The translations under genes and the position numbers were made by a program. The notes beneath the pieces were generated by a model. That model ran no database searches. It had not been told where the DNA came from and saw only the letters and a program-made list of their open reading frames with translations. Positions 46,360 through 55,435 of a stretch of 64,000 nucleotides of DNA are shown here, piece after piece. Where the stretch lies: the NCBI GenBank assembly GCA_963783095.1, contig CAWAMR010000003.1, forward strand, positions 372,001 through 436,000, written 5' to 3'. The stretch's first letter is position 1, and every line of letters starts with the position of its first letter. Source of the DNA: CAWAMR01 sp963783095. Its GTDB lineage: Bacteria; Planctomycetota; Planctomycetia; Gemmatales; Gemmataceae.

Positions 46360-48603
46360 ATGTCGCGGAATATTCCTTCCCAATCCGCTCGCCGAATTGT
46401 CTTGTGTGCCGGATTCTTCATCGCAATTGTTTCCTTCGGTTCCAAGATGTGTACGCGCGCGGATGAGCAGCAATCCGACGCCAACAAGAAGTTGCAGGCA
46501 GATATCGATGAGATTGCCAAACTCTGGGCGATGGGACAGAGTTCCACACCTTACATCCAGAAGGTTGCGAAAGATCGTATCGCTGTCTGGAAATCGGCAG
46601 CTGAGGGCGGTTCTGCCATAGGACAATTCTTTCTCGGAAGGGCACTGGAAGAAGGCGCAGGAATCGCAAAAGACCAAACTGCTGCGGTCGAATGGTTCAG
46701 GAGATCGGCCGAGCAGGGGAATGCGCGAAGTCAAGCGGCGCTGGGGCGTTGCTATAGCGATGGAACTGGAGTCGAACGTGATCCGAAAAAGGCGGTTCTG
46801 TGGTATCGCAAAGCAGCGGAGCAGGGACATCCTTCTGGCCAAAATTCTCTTGGGCGTTGCTATCACGATGGAACTGGAGTCGAACGTGATCCGGAAAAGG
46901 CGGTTGCGTGGTATCGCAAAGCAGCGGAGCAGGGACATCCTTCTGGTCAAACTTCTCTTGGAAATTGCTATCGCGATGGGACTGGAGTCGAAAGTGATCC
47001 GGAAAAGGCGGTTTCGTGGTATCGCAAAGCAGCAGAGCAGGGTTATGCCGGTGCACAATACGCTCTTGGCTACTGTTATTCGCGTGGTGCGGGGGTTCAG
47101 AAAGATTCTAAATTGGCATTTGATTGGTTTCACAAAGCCGCTCTGCAGGGCCATGCCACTTCCCAATACGCGCTTGGACATTGCTATCGCAAGGGTGATG
47201 GGGTGCAACGCGATGTGAAGGAGGCCGTCGAGTGGTACCGTAAGTCCGCAAATCTAGGAGACTCAGGCGGTCAAAACAGTTTGGGTGTCTGTTATGCGGT
47301 CGGAGACGGAGTCGAGAAAGATCCGAAACAAGCCGTCGAGTGGTTTCGCAAGGCTGGTCAGCAGGGAAATGCCGATGCACAATGCAACCTTGCGGGTTGC
47401 TATCAAAATGGAAACGGAGTGGAACGCGACACGAAGTTAGTGGTCGAGTGGTTACGCAAATCCGCCGACCAAGGACATCCGGCAGCTCAATTTGCTCTCG
47501 GCTCGTGCTATGCCAATGGTGTCGAGGTTCCGAAAGACATGACTATGGCAGTGCAATGGTGTCGAATGGCTGCCGAACAAGAACTTCCCGAAGCTGAAGT
47601 CAGGCTGGCCGATTGCTACCTGAAAGGAAATGGGGTGGCCAAGGACGCGAAACTAGCCGTTCATTGGTTACGCAAAGCCGCCGAACATGGAAACGCGGAC
47701 GCTCAATTCGGTCTCGGCTCGTGCTATGCAACTGGTATTGAAGTTCCGAAAGATAAGACTATCGCGGCGCAATGGTGTCGAAAGGCAGCGGAACAGGGAC
47801 TTGCTGAGGCTCAGTTCAGACTTGGTGCTTGTTACATGCAAGCCGAAGGCGTGGAAAAAGACTCTCATATAGCTGTTCAATGGTTTCGCAAGGCCGCCGA
47901 CCAAGGACACGCGCTGGCCCAGTATGATCTTGGTTGTTGTTACTGCGACGGCCAGGGTGTAAACAAAGATGAAAGGCAAGCATTTGCATGGTTCAGCAAG
48001 GCAGCCGATCGGGGACTTGCAGCGGCTCAGTGCAAACTTGGTGCTTGTTACTTGCAAGCCGAAGGCGTGGAAAAAGACTTTGAAATAGGAGTTCAATGGT
48101 TTCGCAAGGCCGCCGAGCAAGGCGATGCGCTAGCCCTCTATGATCTCGGTTATTGTTACTACTATGGAGAGGGAGTAAACAAAGATGAAAGGCAAGCATT
48201 TGCATGGTTCAAAAAGGCTGCCGAGCAGAAACTTCCGGAAGCTCAATACATGCTTGCTCACTGCTACCGCACTGGTTTGGGCGTTGAGACGGATGTGAAA
48301 AAGGCTGTCGAATGGTGCCGAAAAGCTGCGGATCAAGGCTACAACCTTGCGCAAATTGGCCTTGCTTGGTATTACCTGGAGGGCACCGGGGTTGAGAAAA
48401 ATGAGAAGATCGCCGATGAGTGGTTTCAAAAAGCGCACACGCCGGCCGCTGAGGTCGAAGCGATCAAATCGCAAATCAAGAATCGGTCGGCGGCAATCGA
48501 ATTGCCGCTGCCGTCAAGTTCAACAATAACGAATCAAGCAACGGCAACACCGCGCACGGTTGAGAATTCGACCACGCCCATTGAGGAACTGTTGAAGCGA
48601 TAG
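46360..48603 (+). CDS. Exported Sel1-repeat protein, 17 repeats
   Basis: A 747-residue protein with a signal peptide (I-V-L-C-A-G-F-F-I-A-I-V-S-F-G). I count 17 consecutive 36-residue Sel1 repeats from about residue 78, of the form A-E-Q-G-x-x-x-A-Q-x-x-L-G-x-C-Y-x-x-G-x-G-V-x-x-D, then A-V-x-W-x-R-K-A. Sel1 repeats form a right-handed alpha solenoid for protein binding. Repeats 12-13 and 14-15 are a recent 72-residue duplication. The C-terminal 60 residues are disordered. The TAG stop at 48601 is followed in the same frame by 192 more open codons that carry a toxin-like domain. Confidence 0.88.
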   Translation: MSRNIPSQSARRIVLCAGFFIAIVSFGSKMCTRADEQQSDANKKLQADIDEIAKLWAMGQSSTPYIQKVAKDRIAVWKSAAEGGSAIGQFFLGRALEEGAGIAKDQTAAVEWFRRSAEQGNARSQAALGRCYSDGTGVERDPKKAVLWYRKAAEQGHPSGQNSLGRCYHDGTGVERDPEKAVAWYRKAAEQGHPSGQTSLGNCYRDGTGVESDPEKAVSWYRKAAEQGYAGAQYALGYCYSRGAGVQKDSKLAFDWFHKAALQGHATSQYALGHCYRKGDGVQRDVKEAVEWYRKSANLGDSGGQNSLGVCYAVGDGVEKDPKQAVEWFRKAGQQGNADAQCNLAGCYQNGNGVERDTKLVVEWLRKSADQGHPAAQFALGSCYANGVEVPKDMTMAVQWCRMAAEQELPEAEVRLADCYLKGNGVAKDAKLAVHWLRKAAEHGNADAQFGLGSCYATGIEVPKDKTIAAQWCRKAAEQGLAEAQFRLGACYMQAEGVEKDSHIAVQWFRKAADQGHALAQYDLGCCYCDGQGVNKDERQAFAWFSKAADRGLAAAQCKLGACYLQAEGVEKDFEIGVQWFRKAAEQGDALALYDLGYCYYYGEGVNKDERQAFAWFKKAAEQKLPEAQYMLAHCYRTGLGVETDVKKAVEWCRKAADQGYNLAQIGLAWYYLEGTGVEKNEKIADEWFQKAHTPAAEVEAIKSQIKNRSAAIELPLPSSSTITNQATATPRTVENSTTPIEELLKR

Positions 48604-49182
48604 TGTGCCGAAGCGGGTATTGCAGAAATTCATCCGAACGGCGTTCGTGCTAATCTTGCCCGTTCAAAAGGACGGATCATCGGCACCACAGGGGAAGTCC
48701 GTGCCGGAAGTCGCTTGGCGAACGTAGGCACGTGGCGGAATCGCTCGGATATCGGGCATGCGTGGTCCGCAGAGGCCAGTGAACGTGTAAATATCGAGAC
48801 CGATCCCTGGCACACTTACCATTTGTCGAACTCGGGAATAATGGTTCACAATGCTGGACCAGCTATAGTTTATCATTACACGGATGCGGCAGGTGCAGTT
48901 GCCATTGCGAAAAATGGATTGTGGCCGGGAAGTGCGGTTACTGCGGACCTATACGCTACACCTCAAGCGGCTTCTCAGGCCCTAGGAATTCCAGTTGGGC
49001 ACGCGACTCATGTAGTTGCAATTGAGAATGCTGGTCAATTTCGGCCGCTTCAAGGTGGTGTTGTGCAGCCGTCAATCAGATATTCCGGCGGTGGCTCGCA
49101 GTTCACAAATGATGCCAAAGTCCCCGCGAGCACCGTAAGAGGTACATTTACGACAGGCAGCCCACCACCACCTGGTTGCTGA
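48604..49182 (+). CDS. Hint-tail plus ADP-ribosyltransferase-like toxin module, no proper start
   Basis: 192 sense codons in the same frame as the Sel1 gene, directly after its TAG stop. There is no ATG until residue 81; a TTG at 48715 is the only plausible early start. E-T-D-P-W-H-T-Y-H-L-S-N-S-G-I-M-V-H-N-A-G-P is the C-terminal end of a pretoxin Hint domain; the rest of Hint is absent. A toxin-like domain of about 100 residues follows (I-V-Y-H-Y-T-D-A-A-G-A-V-A-I-A-K-N-G-L-W-P-G-S), resembling HYD1-type ADP-ribosyltransferase toxins in H-Y-T-D and G-x-x-x-I-x-x-x-G. This looks like an orphan toxin tip of a polymorphic toxin. Activity is not shown. Confidence 0.55.
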   Translation, partial: CAEAGIAEIHPNGVRANLARSKGRIIGTTGEVRAGSRLANVGTWRNRSDIGHAWSAEASERVNIETDPWHTYHLSNSGIMVHNAGPAIVYHYTDAAGAVAIAKNGLWPGSAVTADLYATPQAASQALGIPVGHATHVVAIENAGQFRPLQGGVVQPSIRYSGGGSQFTNDAKVPASTVRGTFTTGSPPPPGC

Positions 49183-49292
49183 CCGAAATCGACCGCATTG
49201 AGCAATTACAATCCAGGTATTTAACACGAAGCGATTGCCCGGGCCGATCGCCAATGGTTAAATGATCTTGATCTTTTCGCGGGAGAGCAATC

Positions 49293-49736
49293 ATGTCGCT
49301 ACCTCAAACAATCCGGTCTCTCGAGGGACGGCTATTATGCTTCGAGCCTCGCTATGGTTGGGGCTGGTATCGCCTCGGGGTGAGCGACAACGAGCGCTTT
49401 TTGGATTACACCGAGGTGGATTTTGCAGGCGCATTCCACATTCGAGTTCGTCGGACTTTCGATTTCGGGGGCGAGCCGCGGGGCATAGTCGGTCGGGTTG
49501 AGGAGTCCGGGCACCTCTTTGACGGCTTGTGGGCGTCGACGTGGACAATGCAAACCGGGGAATTCGATCTCGAAACGCGGCTTTGTCCGCGATGGGATAT
49601 CGAACTAGGGCCAACCGAGCCGTTTGTCGATGAGTGGCCCTCAAGCCCGGATACGCCGCCGGCCTACGCGGGTCACGGTGGGGTGCTTGCCGTGTCACTT
49701 GCCGCGATCCGGCTTGGTACCGAGCGGGGTGAATAG
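49293..49736 (+). CDS. Possible immunity protein to the upstream toxin module
   Basis: A 147-residue acidic, soluble protein from ATG 49293, preceded by GGGAGAG. No signal peptide, membrane helix or known domain seen (C-F-E-P-R-Y-G-W-G-W-Y-R-L-G-V, E-V-D-F-A-G-A-F-H-I-R-V-R-R). It lies 110 bases downstream of the toxin-like module on the same strand, and its small acidic nature fits an immunity protein. This role is inferred from position alone; it could equally be an unrelated cytosolic protein. Confidence 0.5.
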   Translation: MSLPQTIRSLEGRLLCFEPRYGWGWYRLGVSDNERFLDYTEVDFAGAFHIRVRRTFDFGGEPRGIVGRVEESGHLFDGLWASTWTMQTGEFDLETRLCPRWDIELGPTEPFVDEWPSSPDTPPAYAGHGGVLAVSLAAIRLGTERGE

Positions 49737-49856
49737 CGACAAAGGCAATTGCGCCGGTCGTCCCGCCCGCCCGTCGAGTCGCCGATCGCACGGAGAGGCG
49801 ACGCCTATCCCACGCTGGGCGTTCTCTCGGGGTTGCGGTAACCCTGAGCATTGACG

Positions 49857-50648
49857 TTATCCACCATTCAAGGCACCCGACAACTCACGCACTACTTGAC
49901 AGATGCCCTCCTTATCCGCTTGCTCCAAGCGCCTGACGATTGCGCTGCCGACGATCACGCCGTCAGCGATCTCTTTGAGTTGCCGAACTTGCGCCGGCTT
50001 GCTGACGCCGAATCCCACACAGAGCGGTAAGTCGGTCATTGTCCGAAGCCGTTGCAATTGCTGTTGCAGAGTATCCGGCAGTTGATCGCGTTCTCCGGTA
50101 ATGCCCACAATGCTGACGCAATAAAGAAACCCGGTGCACACCTTCACGATTCGCTCAGCGCGTTCCGGCGGCGTTGTCGGAGTGACCAGCAGAATCAATT
50201 TGAAATCGTTGTCGGCAGCGAGTTTGGCAAACTCATCGGCCTCTTCAGCAGGAAGATCGGGAACCACCGCACCGCTAAGCCCCGCTTTCTTCGATTGCTG
50301 GATAAATGCAAGTGGTCCGCGACGATAAATCAGAGTGTATGACACCATCCCCACTAGCGGTGTTGACCACTTGGGCAAGGATGTCGTTTGCTTGAGACAA
50401 TCGAAAATACCGTCGAGTTTCACGCCGCGATCCAGAGCCCGAGTGTACGATGCCTGGATGACCGGGCCATCGGCGATGGGGTCGCTGAAGGGGAAGCCGA
50501 TCTCGATAAGATTTGCACCTGCTTGGACGACTTTTGGCAAAATCGTAGCGGTGAAGTCAAGGCTGGGATCGCCTGCCGTGAGAAACGGCATGAATGCCTT
50601 GCGTCCGGTCGATCGCAGAGTGCTGAACAGGGAGTCGATGGGATTCAT
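49857..50648 (-). CDS. trpA: Tryptophan synthase alpha subunit
   Basis: A 263-residue protein from ATG 50648, which overlaps the trpB stop by 4 bases (ATGA). Catalytic Glu and Asp lie in L-I-E-I-G-F-P-F-S-D-P-I-A-D-G-P-V-I-Q. S-I-V-G-I-T-G-E-R, V-G-F-G-V-S-K-P and D-G-V-I-V-G-S-A-I-V form the phosphate site. Length is normal. It cleaves indole-3-glycerol phosphate to indole and glyceraldehyde-3-phosphate, passing indole to TrpB. The frame is intact. Confidence 0.95.
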   Translation of the reverse strand: MNPIDSLFSTLRSTGRKAFMPFLTAGDPSLDFTATILPKVVQAGANLIEIGFPFSDPIADGPVIQASYTRALDRGVKLDGIFDCLKQTTSLPKWSTPLVGMVSYTLIYRRGPLAFIQQSKKAGLSGAVVPDLPAEEADEFAKLAADNDFKLILLVTPTTPPERAERIVKVCTGFLYCVSIVGITGERDQLPDTLQQQLQRLRTMTDLPLCVGFGVSKPAQVRQLKEIADGVIVGSAIVRRLEQADKEGICQVVRELSGALNGG

Positions 50649-51865
50649 TTCCGGGCACTCTCCAGTCGGGCCACTTCGGCACAGTCCTTGTCGCCGCGCC
50701 CGGAGAAGCACAAAACCACCACGTCCGTTTTGGGCCGACTCGCCGCGATTCGCATCGTTTCGACGATACCATGCGCGGTTTCCAGTGCGGGCAGAATTCC
50801 TTCCAGCCTCGAACAGATGCCGAATCCCTCCAGCGCTTCAGAATCCGGAACATTGCAATAGCGCACCCGCCCCGAATCGCGCCAGTAACTGTGTTCCGGA
50901 CCGACACCCGGATAATCCAACCCCGCCGAGATGGAGTGAACGGGGGCCGTTTGGCCGTCGGCATCTTGCAGTACGTAGCTGAAGCTGCCGTGCAAAACGC
51001 CAGGCTCGCCGAAACTCAGCGTGGCCGCATGATCGCCCATCGTCCCGCCCCGGCCGCCCGCTTCGACGCCGACAATTTCGACGCCGGCATCTTCGACGAA
51101 CGGATAGAACATCCCGGCCGCGTTGCTGCCGCCGCCGACGCAGGCAACGACGACATCGGGCAATCGACCGATCTGTTCGAGGCACTGCTCGCGCGTTTCC
51201 TGGCCGATGACCGCCTGGAAATCGCGGACCATCATCGGAAACGGATGCGGCCCGACGACGCTGCCGATGATGTAATGCGTCGTTTCAACGCTTGCCATCC
51301 ATTCGCGCATGGCCTCGTTGATGGCGTCGCGAAGGGTTTTGCTGCCGCTCTCGACCGGGAAAACCTCGGTTCCCATCGCCCGCATTCGGAAGACGTTCAA
51401 CTCTTGCCGGCGAATGTCTTCGGCGCCCATGTAGACCCGGCAACTTGTCCAAACAGAGCGGCCGCCGTGGCCGTCGCGACGCCGTGTTGACCGGCTCCCG
51501 TCTCCGCGATGATCCGCTTTTTGCCCATCCGTCGCGTCAAAAGCGCCTGGCCGATGGCATTGTTGATCTTGTGGGCGCCGGTGTGGTTGAGGTCTTCGCG
51601 CTTGAGATAAATCCTGGCTCCGCCTGCTGTCTTGGTGAGCCGTTCGGCGAAATAGAGGCGGCGATGGCCGGCCGACATATTCGTTCAAGTAACGATGAAA
51701 CTCGGCCTGAAACTCGGGGTCGAGTTTCGCCTTGTCGTAGGCGGTCGTCAGTTGATCCAGGGCGAACATCAAGGTTTCAGGAACATATCGCCCACCATAA
51801 GGACCAAACCGCCCAGTTTGATCGGGGACTGCGGCAGTGCTGTGTGTTGACCCGGAGACAACCAT
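50645..51865 (-). CDS. trpB: Tryptophan synthase beta subunit, frameshifted
   Basis: From ATG 51865 the N-terminus (G-R-F-G-P-Y-G-G-R-Y-V-P-E-T-L-M) is classic TrpB. Near 51665 the frame shifts to L-Y-F-A-E-R-L-T-K-T-A-G-G-A-R-I-Y-L-K-R-E-D, including H-T-G-A-H-K-I-N-N with the PLP lysine and E-T-G-A-G-Q-H-G-V-A. It returns near 51440 to the first frame (V-Y-M-G-A-E-D). The rest is intact to G-G-G-S-N-A-A-G-M and the C-terminus. The repaired length is about 406 residues. It condenses indole with serine to give tryptophan. Essential for prototrophy and fully conserved, so the breaks are probably sequence errors. Confidence 0.9.
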   Translation of the reverse strand: MVVSGSTHSTAAVPDQTGRFGPYGGRYVPETLMFALDQLTTAYDKAKLDPEFQAEFHRYLNEYVGRPSPPLFRRTAHQDSRRSQDLSQARRPQPHRRPQDQQCHRPGAFDATDGQKADHRGDGSRSTRRRDGHGGRSVWTSCRVYMGAEDIRRQELNVFRMRAMGTEVFPVESGSKTLRDAINEAMREWMASVETTHYIIGSVVGPHPFPMMVRDFQAVIGQETREQCLEQIGRLPDVVVACVGGGSNAAGMFYPFVEDAGVEIVGVEAGGRGGTMGDHAATLSFGEPGVLHGSFSYVLQDADGQTAPVHSISAGLDYPGVGPEHSYWRDSGRVRYCNVPDSEALEGFGICSRLEGILPALETAHGIVETMRIAASRPKTDVVVLCFSGRGDKDCAEVARLESARK

Positions 51866-51886
51866 TGCCAATCTCTTAGGTCCACA

Positions 51887-52018
51887 TTCTAACCACAGAG
51901 TCACAGAGGTCACAGAGAAGACAAATAATAGAAAAACGGAATTCGATGAACTTTACTTCTGCGACCTTCTCTTTTCTTCAGAGTTCTCTCGGTGTTCTCT
52001 GTGACTCTGTGGTTAGAA
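51887..52018. repeat. 22-bp inverted repeat upstream of trpB
   Basis: Arms 51887-51908 and 51997-52018 are perfect reverse complements (TTCTAACCACAGAGTCACAG and mirror), separated by 88 bases. The arm is made of short CACAGAG words. The element lies between divergent trpB and pheT, where both promoters must be. Because both genes read away from it, it is not a terminator; attenuation of trpB is conceivable, but no leader peptide is seen. Confidence 0.85.
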
Positions 52019-52168
52019 CATTTGGATTTCAATCGCCAAGAATCTATCTCTGTTGTGGAGAAATGGCCGGGGAAATCAAGTTCCTTGCCCGATGCGGAAT
52101 CGGGAACAACACATATAACAAGCGAGAATTCCTGGAAATTCCGCTAACTTCGGAACCATTGAACCATC

Positions 52169-54695
52169 ATGAAAGTCCCGCTGAACTGGCTGCGCGATTA
52201 TGTCACCCTCTCCACTTCCATACCTGATTTGGTGGATCGTCTGACGATTTCGGGGCTTGAGGTGGCGAATGTTCGTCTCATTGGCCTGCCCGTTCCGGAA
52301 GGGCTGCGCGTCAAACAAACCGAAATTGGTCCCGTTTGGGACAAAGACAAGATTCTCACCGCGCAAGTTCTGGCGATCGAAAAACATCCCGAATGCCGAC
52401 AAACTCAAACTCGTGCAAATCGATTACGGGACCGGTACGCCGAAACAGGTGGTGACCGGCGCTCCGAACATTTCGGTGGGCGATAAAGGGCAAAAAGTCG
52501 TTGTCGGCTTGACGGGCTGCACCTATTTCGACGGCCACGCCACGCCCAAAGGCGATCAAGGAACTGAAGCCAAGCGTGTTGCGCGGCGTGCCCAGCGACG
52601 CGATGGTCATGTCCACTTTCGAACTGGGCATCGACGAAGAGCACGAAGGGGATCATTCTTCTGGAAGACGATGCTCCGGTCGGCCAGCCGCTGGCCGACT
52701 TCATGGGCGACGCCGTGCTGGAAATCGACGTGCTGCCGAACATGGCCCGCTGCCTGTCGATGATCGGCGTCGCCCGCGAGGTCGCGGCGCTGACGCGGCA
52801 ATGCCGACAACGGTCGCCGGCTCCGACACCGACCTACTGCGGCCGAATCGATCGAAGGCAAGGTAAAAGTCGAAATCGCCGACCCGAAGTCTGTCCGCGC
52901 GTTACACGGCCATGATCATCCGCGACGTGAAGATCAGGCCGTCCCCCGGCTGGATGCAGAACGCCGGCTCACCTACGCCGGCATGCGGCCGATCAGCAAC
53001 ATCGTGGACATCACCAATTACGTGATGCTCGAATATGGCCAGCCGCTGCACGCCTTCGACTATGATTTCCTGGTGCAAGCGGGCGGGCGGCAAGTCGCCG
53101 ACGATCATCGTCCGCCCGGCCAAGCCGGGCGAGAAACTCAAGACGCTCGACGGCCAGCGAGCGCGAGCTGACGCCGGAAAATCTGGTGATCGCCGACACA
53201 GCGGGGCCGATCGCCCTGGCCGGCGTCATGGGCGGCGCGGAAACGGAAGTCTCTGCGGCGACGAAGAACATCCTTCTCGAATCGGCCAATTTCGATTTTG
53301 TCAGCATCCGCCGAACTTCGAACCAGTTCAATCTCTTCAGCGAAGCCAGCACCCGCTTCAGCCGGGGAATTCATACCGAAGTCGTCAAACCCGCGGCCTG
53401 GCGCGGCGCGCAACTGATGCAGCAGCATGCCGGCGGGGCCGTGCTCAAGGGATGGTGGACAACTACCCGGCGCCGCTGCCGGCGCAGGTCATTTTGCTCA
53501 AGAAGACCGAAATTCGGCGCCTGCTGGGGATCGATTTTCCCGACGCTGAAGTCGAGCGCATGCTCAAGGCGCTGCAATTCACGCTCGAGAAAGAGGGCGA
53601 CCTGGCTGGAAAGTGACAACGCCGCCGTATCGCACCGATATCCAGGCGGGGCAAGCCGACTGATCGAGGAGCTCGCCCGCATTCACGGCTACGATCGCCT
53701 GCCGGCCACATTGCTCTCCGGCGAACTCCCGCCGCAGCGGGCCAATCGCCCCCTGCAACTCGAAGAGCGGACCAGCGACATCCTCGCCAGCGCCGGGTTG
53801 CAGGAAGTAATGACCTACTCGCTCACGTCCCGAGATCGGGAGGCCGCTCTCGGCCAAAATGGGCTGCCCTATGTCGAACTGCTCAACGAAATCAGCGCGG
53901 AACGCAAAGTAATGCGGCGCTCGGTTTTGTCGAGTGTGCTGGAAGTCGCAGCGCTGAACCTGCAGACAACCGATACGGTTCGTCTCTTCGAGGTTGGGCT
54001 GGTCTATTGGCCGAAAGAAGGCGATAAGCTGCCGATTGAGCTGAGACGTTTGGCGATCGTACTTACGGGTCGACGCAATATTCCTGCCTGGGACGATAAC
54101 CAGGGAGAGAAACCGAATCCGATCGATTTCTTCGATTTGAAGGGCATCGTCGAAGTATTGATTCGCGATCTTCATCTGGCAAACGTCACCTATCGGCCCG
54201 CGAAGGAAGTGTCGTATCTGCATCCCGGACGGTCGGCGGAGTTGCTGCTTGGCGGTGAACCCATCGGCGTATTCGGAGAACTGCATCCGAAGACAGCGCA
54301 GAAGCTCGAACTGGGCGAGCGGGCGTTCCTGGTCGCCGATCTCGATCTCGATCGCATGTTGCGCGCTGTGCCGTTCCGGTATCCCTACACGCCGATCCCG
54401 ATCTATCAGGCCGCTTTGCGCGACATCGCCGTGGTGATCGAAGAATCGATTTCGAGCGAGCAAATCGTCGCGGAAATGCAGCCGGCGGCGGCGAATTGTT
54501 GAGCGACGATGCGCCTCATTCGACCTCTACCACGGCGACCAGGTTCCCGCGGGCAGCAAGAGTCTGGCCTATGCGCTGACCTATCAAGCGCTCGACCGCA
54601 CGCTGAGCGAAAAGGAGATTGAGAAGGCCCACAAGAAGATCGAGGATCGGGTGCGGCAGGTGCTCAAGGCAAAGATTCGCGGGAAGGACTTGTAA
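52169..54695 (+). CDS. pheT: Phenylalanyl-tRNA synthetase beta subunit, heavily frameshifted
   Basis: The start ATG 52169 gives M-K-V-P-L-N-W-L-R-D-Y-V. The frame then changes repeatedly between about 52400 and 53640 and again near 54500. Recognisable pieces are N-A-D-K-L-K-L-V-Q-I-D-Y-G, V-L-R-G-V-P-S-D-A-M (B3/4 entry), I-S-N-I-V-D-I-T-N-Y-V-M-L-E, A-G-P-I-A-L-A-G-V-M-G-G, R-P-L-Q-L-E-E-R and, in a last frame after 54502, the FDX-ACB domain D-L-Y-H-G-D-Q-V-P-A-G-S-K-S-L-A-Y. Stop TAA at 54693. The total fits a PheT of about 810-830 residues. An essential gene, so the breaks are most likely errors. pheS is not adjacent. Confidence 0.85.
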
Positions 54696-54744
54696 AACCG
54701 CAGAGGGATTGCTGGTCTCTTGCCGCGCTGTTAAAATCAAATAC

Positions 54745-55395
54745 ATGCTCGCGGCACACAATTCCAGCGGAACGAACCGTCTACTTCAGGGTTTTGACCC
54801 TGCCGGCTCAGCCACCGACATTGGTTCGCTTTTCAACAGACATCGAGAACGTTTGCGAAAGATGATCCGCCTCCGGCTGGACTGGCGACTTCGTGGAAAA
54901 ATCAGTTCGTCGTCCATTCTCGAGCAGATCTATCTCGATGTCTGCCGAAGCATCCGCGACTATCTGTCTACCCCGGATCAGTCTTTCTACCTTTGGGTCC
55001 GAGAGATTGCCGGACAGCGGCTCGAAGCAATTCATCGGCGTCATCTCGGCGAACGAACAGAAGACAATGTCCAGGAGATCCGTCTCTACAGCAGACCCAT
55101 GCCGGCCATCACTGCCACATCGATTGCGGCCCAACTCCTGGGAGACCGAGGAGCCAACGAAGCCGCTGCAAAGGCTCAAATGCAGCTGGGCTTGCAAACA
55201 GCGGTAAACAGCATGGAAATGCTGGATCGCGAGATTCTTGCGCTTCGGAATTTTGAGGAGTTGAGCAACGAGGAAACGGCCAGCGTCTTGCGGCTTTCGT
55301 CGGCTGACGCAACGGTTCGATACTTGCAGGCCATGAGAAGGCTCAACAAATTGCTGGCGAGCATTCCCGGTTTTTTCCCCACGAATCGTACTTGA
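54745..55395 (+). CDS. ECF-type RNA polymerase sigma factor
   Basis: A 216-residue protein from ATG 54745. Region 2 is degenerate (S-L-F-N-R-H-R-E-R-L-R-K-M-I-R-L-R-L-D), as is typical of planctomycete ECF factors. Region 4 is visible as L-D-R-E-I-L-A-L-R-N-F-E-E-L-S-N-E-E-T-A-S-V-L-R-L-S. It ends 41 bases before the kinase gene on the same strand, so the two are probably one operon. Planctomycetes commonly pair ECF factors with Ser/Thr kinases, and phosphorylation of the sigma factor or an adjacent protein is a likely control. Confidence 0.9.
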   Translation: MLAAHNSSGTNRLLQGFDPAGSATDIGSLFNRHRERLRKMIRLRLDWRLRGKISSSSILEQIYLDVCRSIRDYLSTPDQSFYLWVREIAGQRLEAIHRRHLGERTEDNVQEIRLYSRPMPAITATSIAAQLLGDRGANEAAAKAQMQLGLQTAVNSMEMLDREILALRNFEELSNEETASVLRLSSADATVRYLQAMRRLNKLLASIPGFFPTNRT

Positions 55396-55435
55396 AGTGA
55401 GTACGACCTCGCACTCTTGCAAGAGGCGTTAGAGT

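Noticed and set aside
51887..52018. A trp leader attenuator
   Set aside because: No short leader peptide with Trp codons and no T-run follow the stems.
53579..54463. A 294-codon minus-strand frame opposite pheT
   Set aside because: Antisense to the recognisable PheT sequence, with no family features.
50645..54695. trpB and pheT as true pseudogenes
   Set aside because: All catalytic and structural motifs survive in the shifted frames, and one-base repairs restore normal length; sequence error is the simpler explanation.
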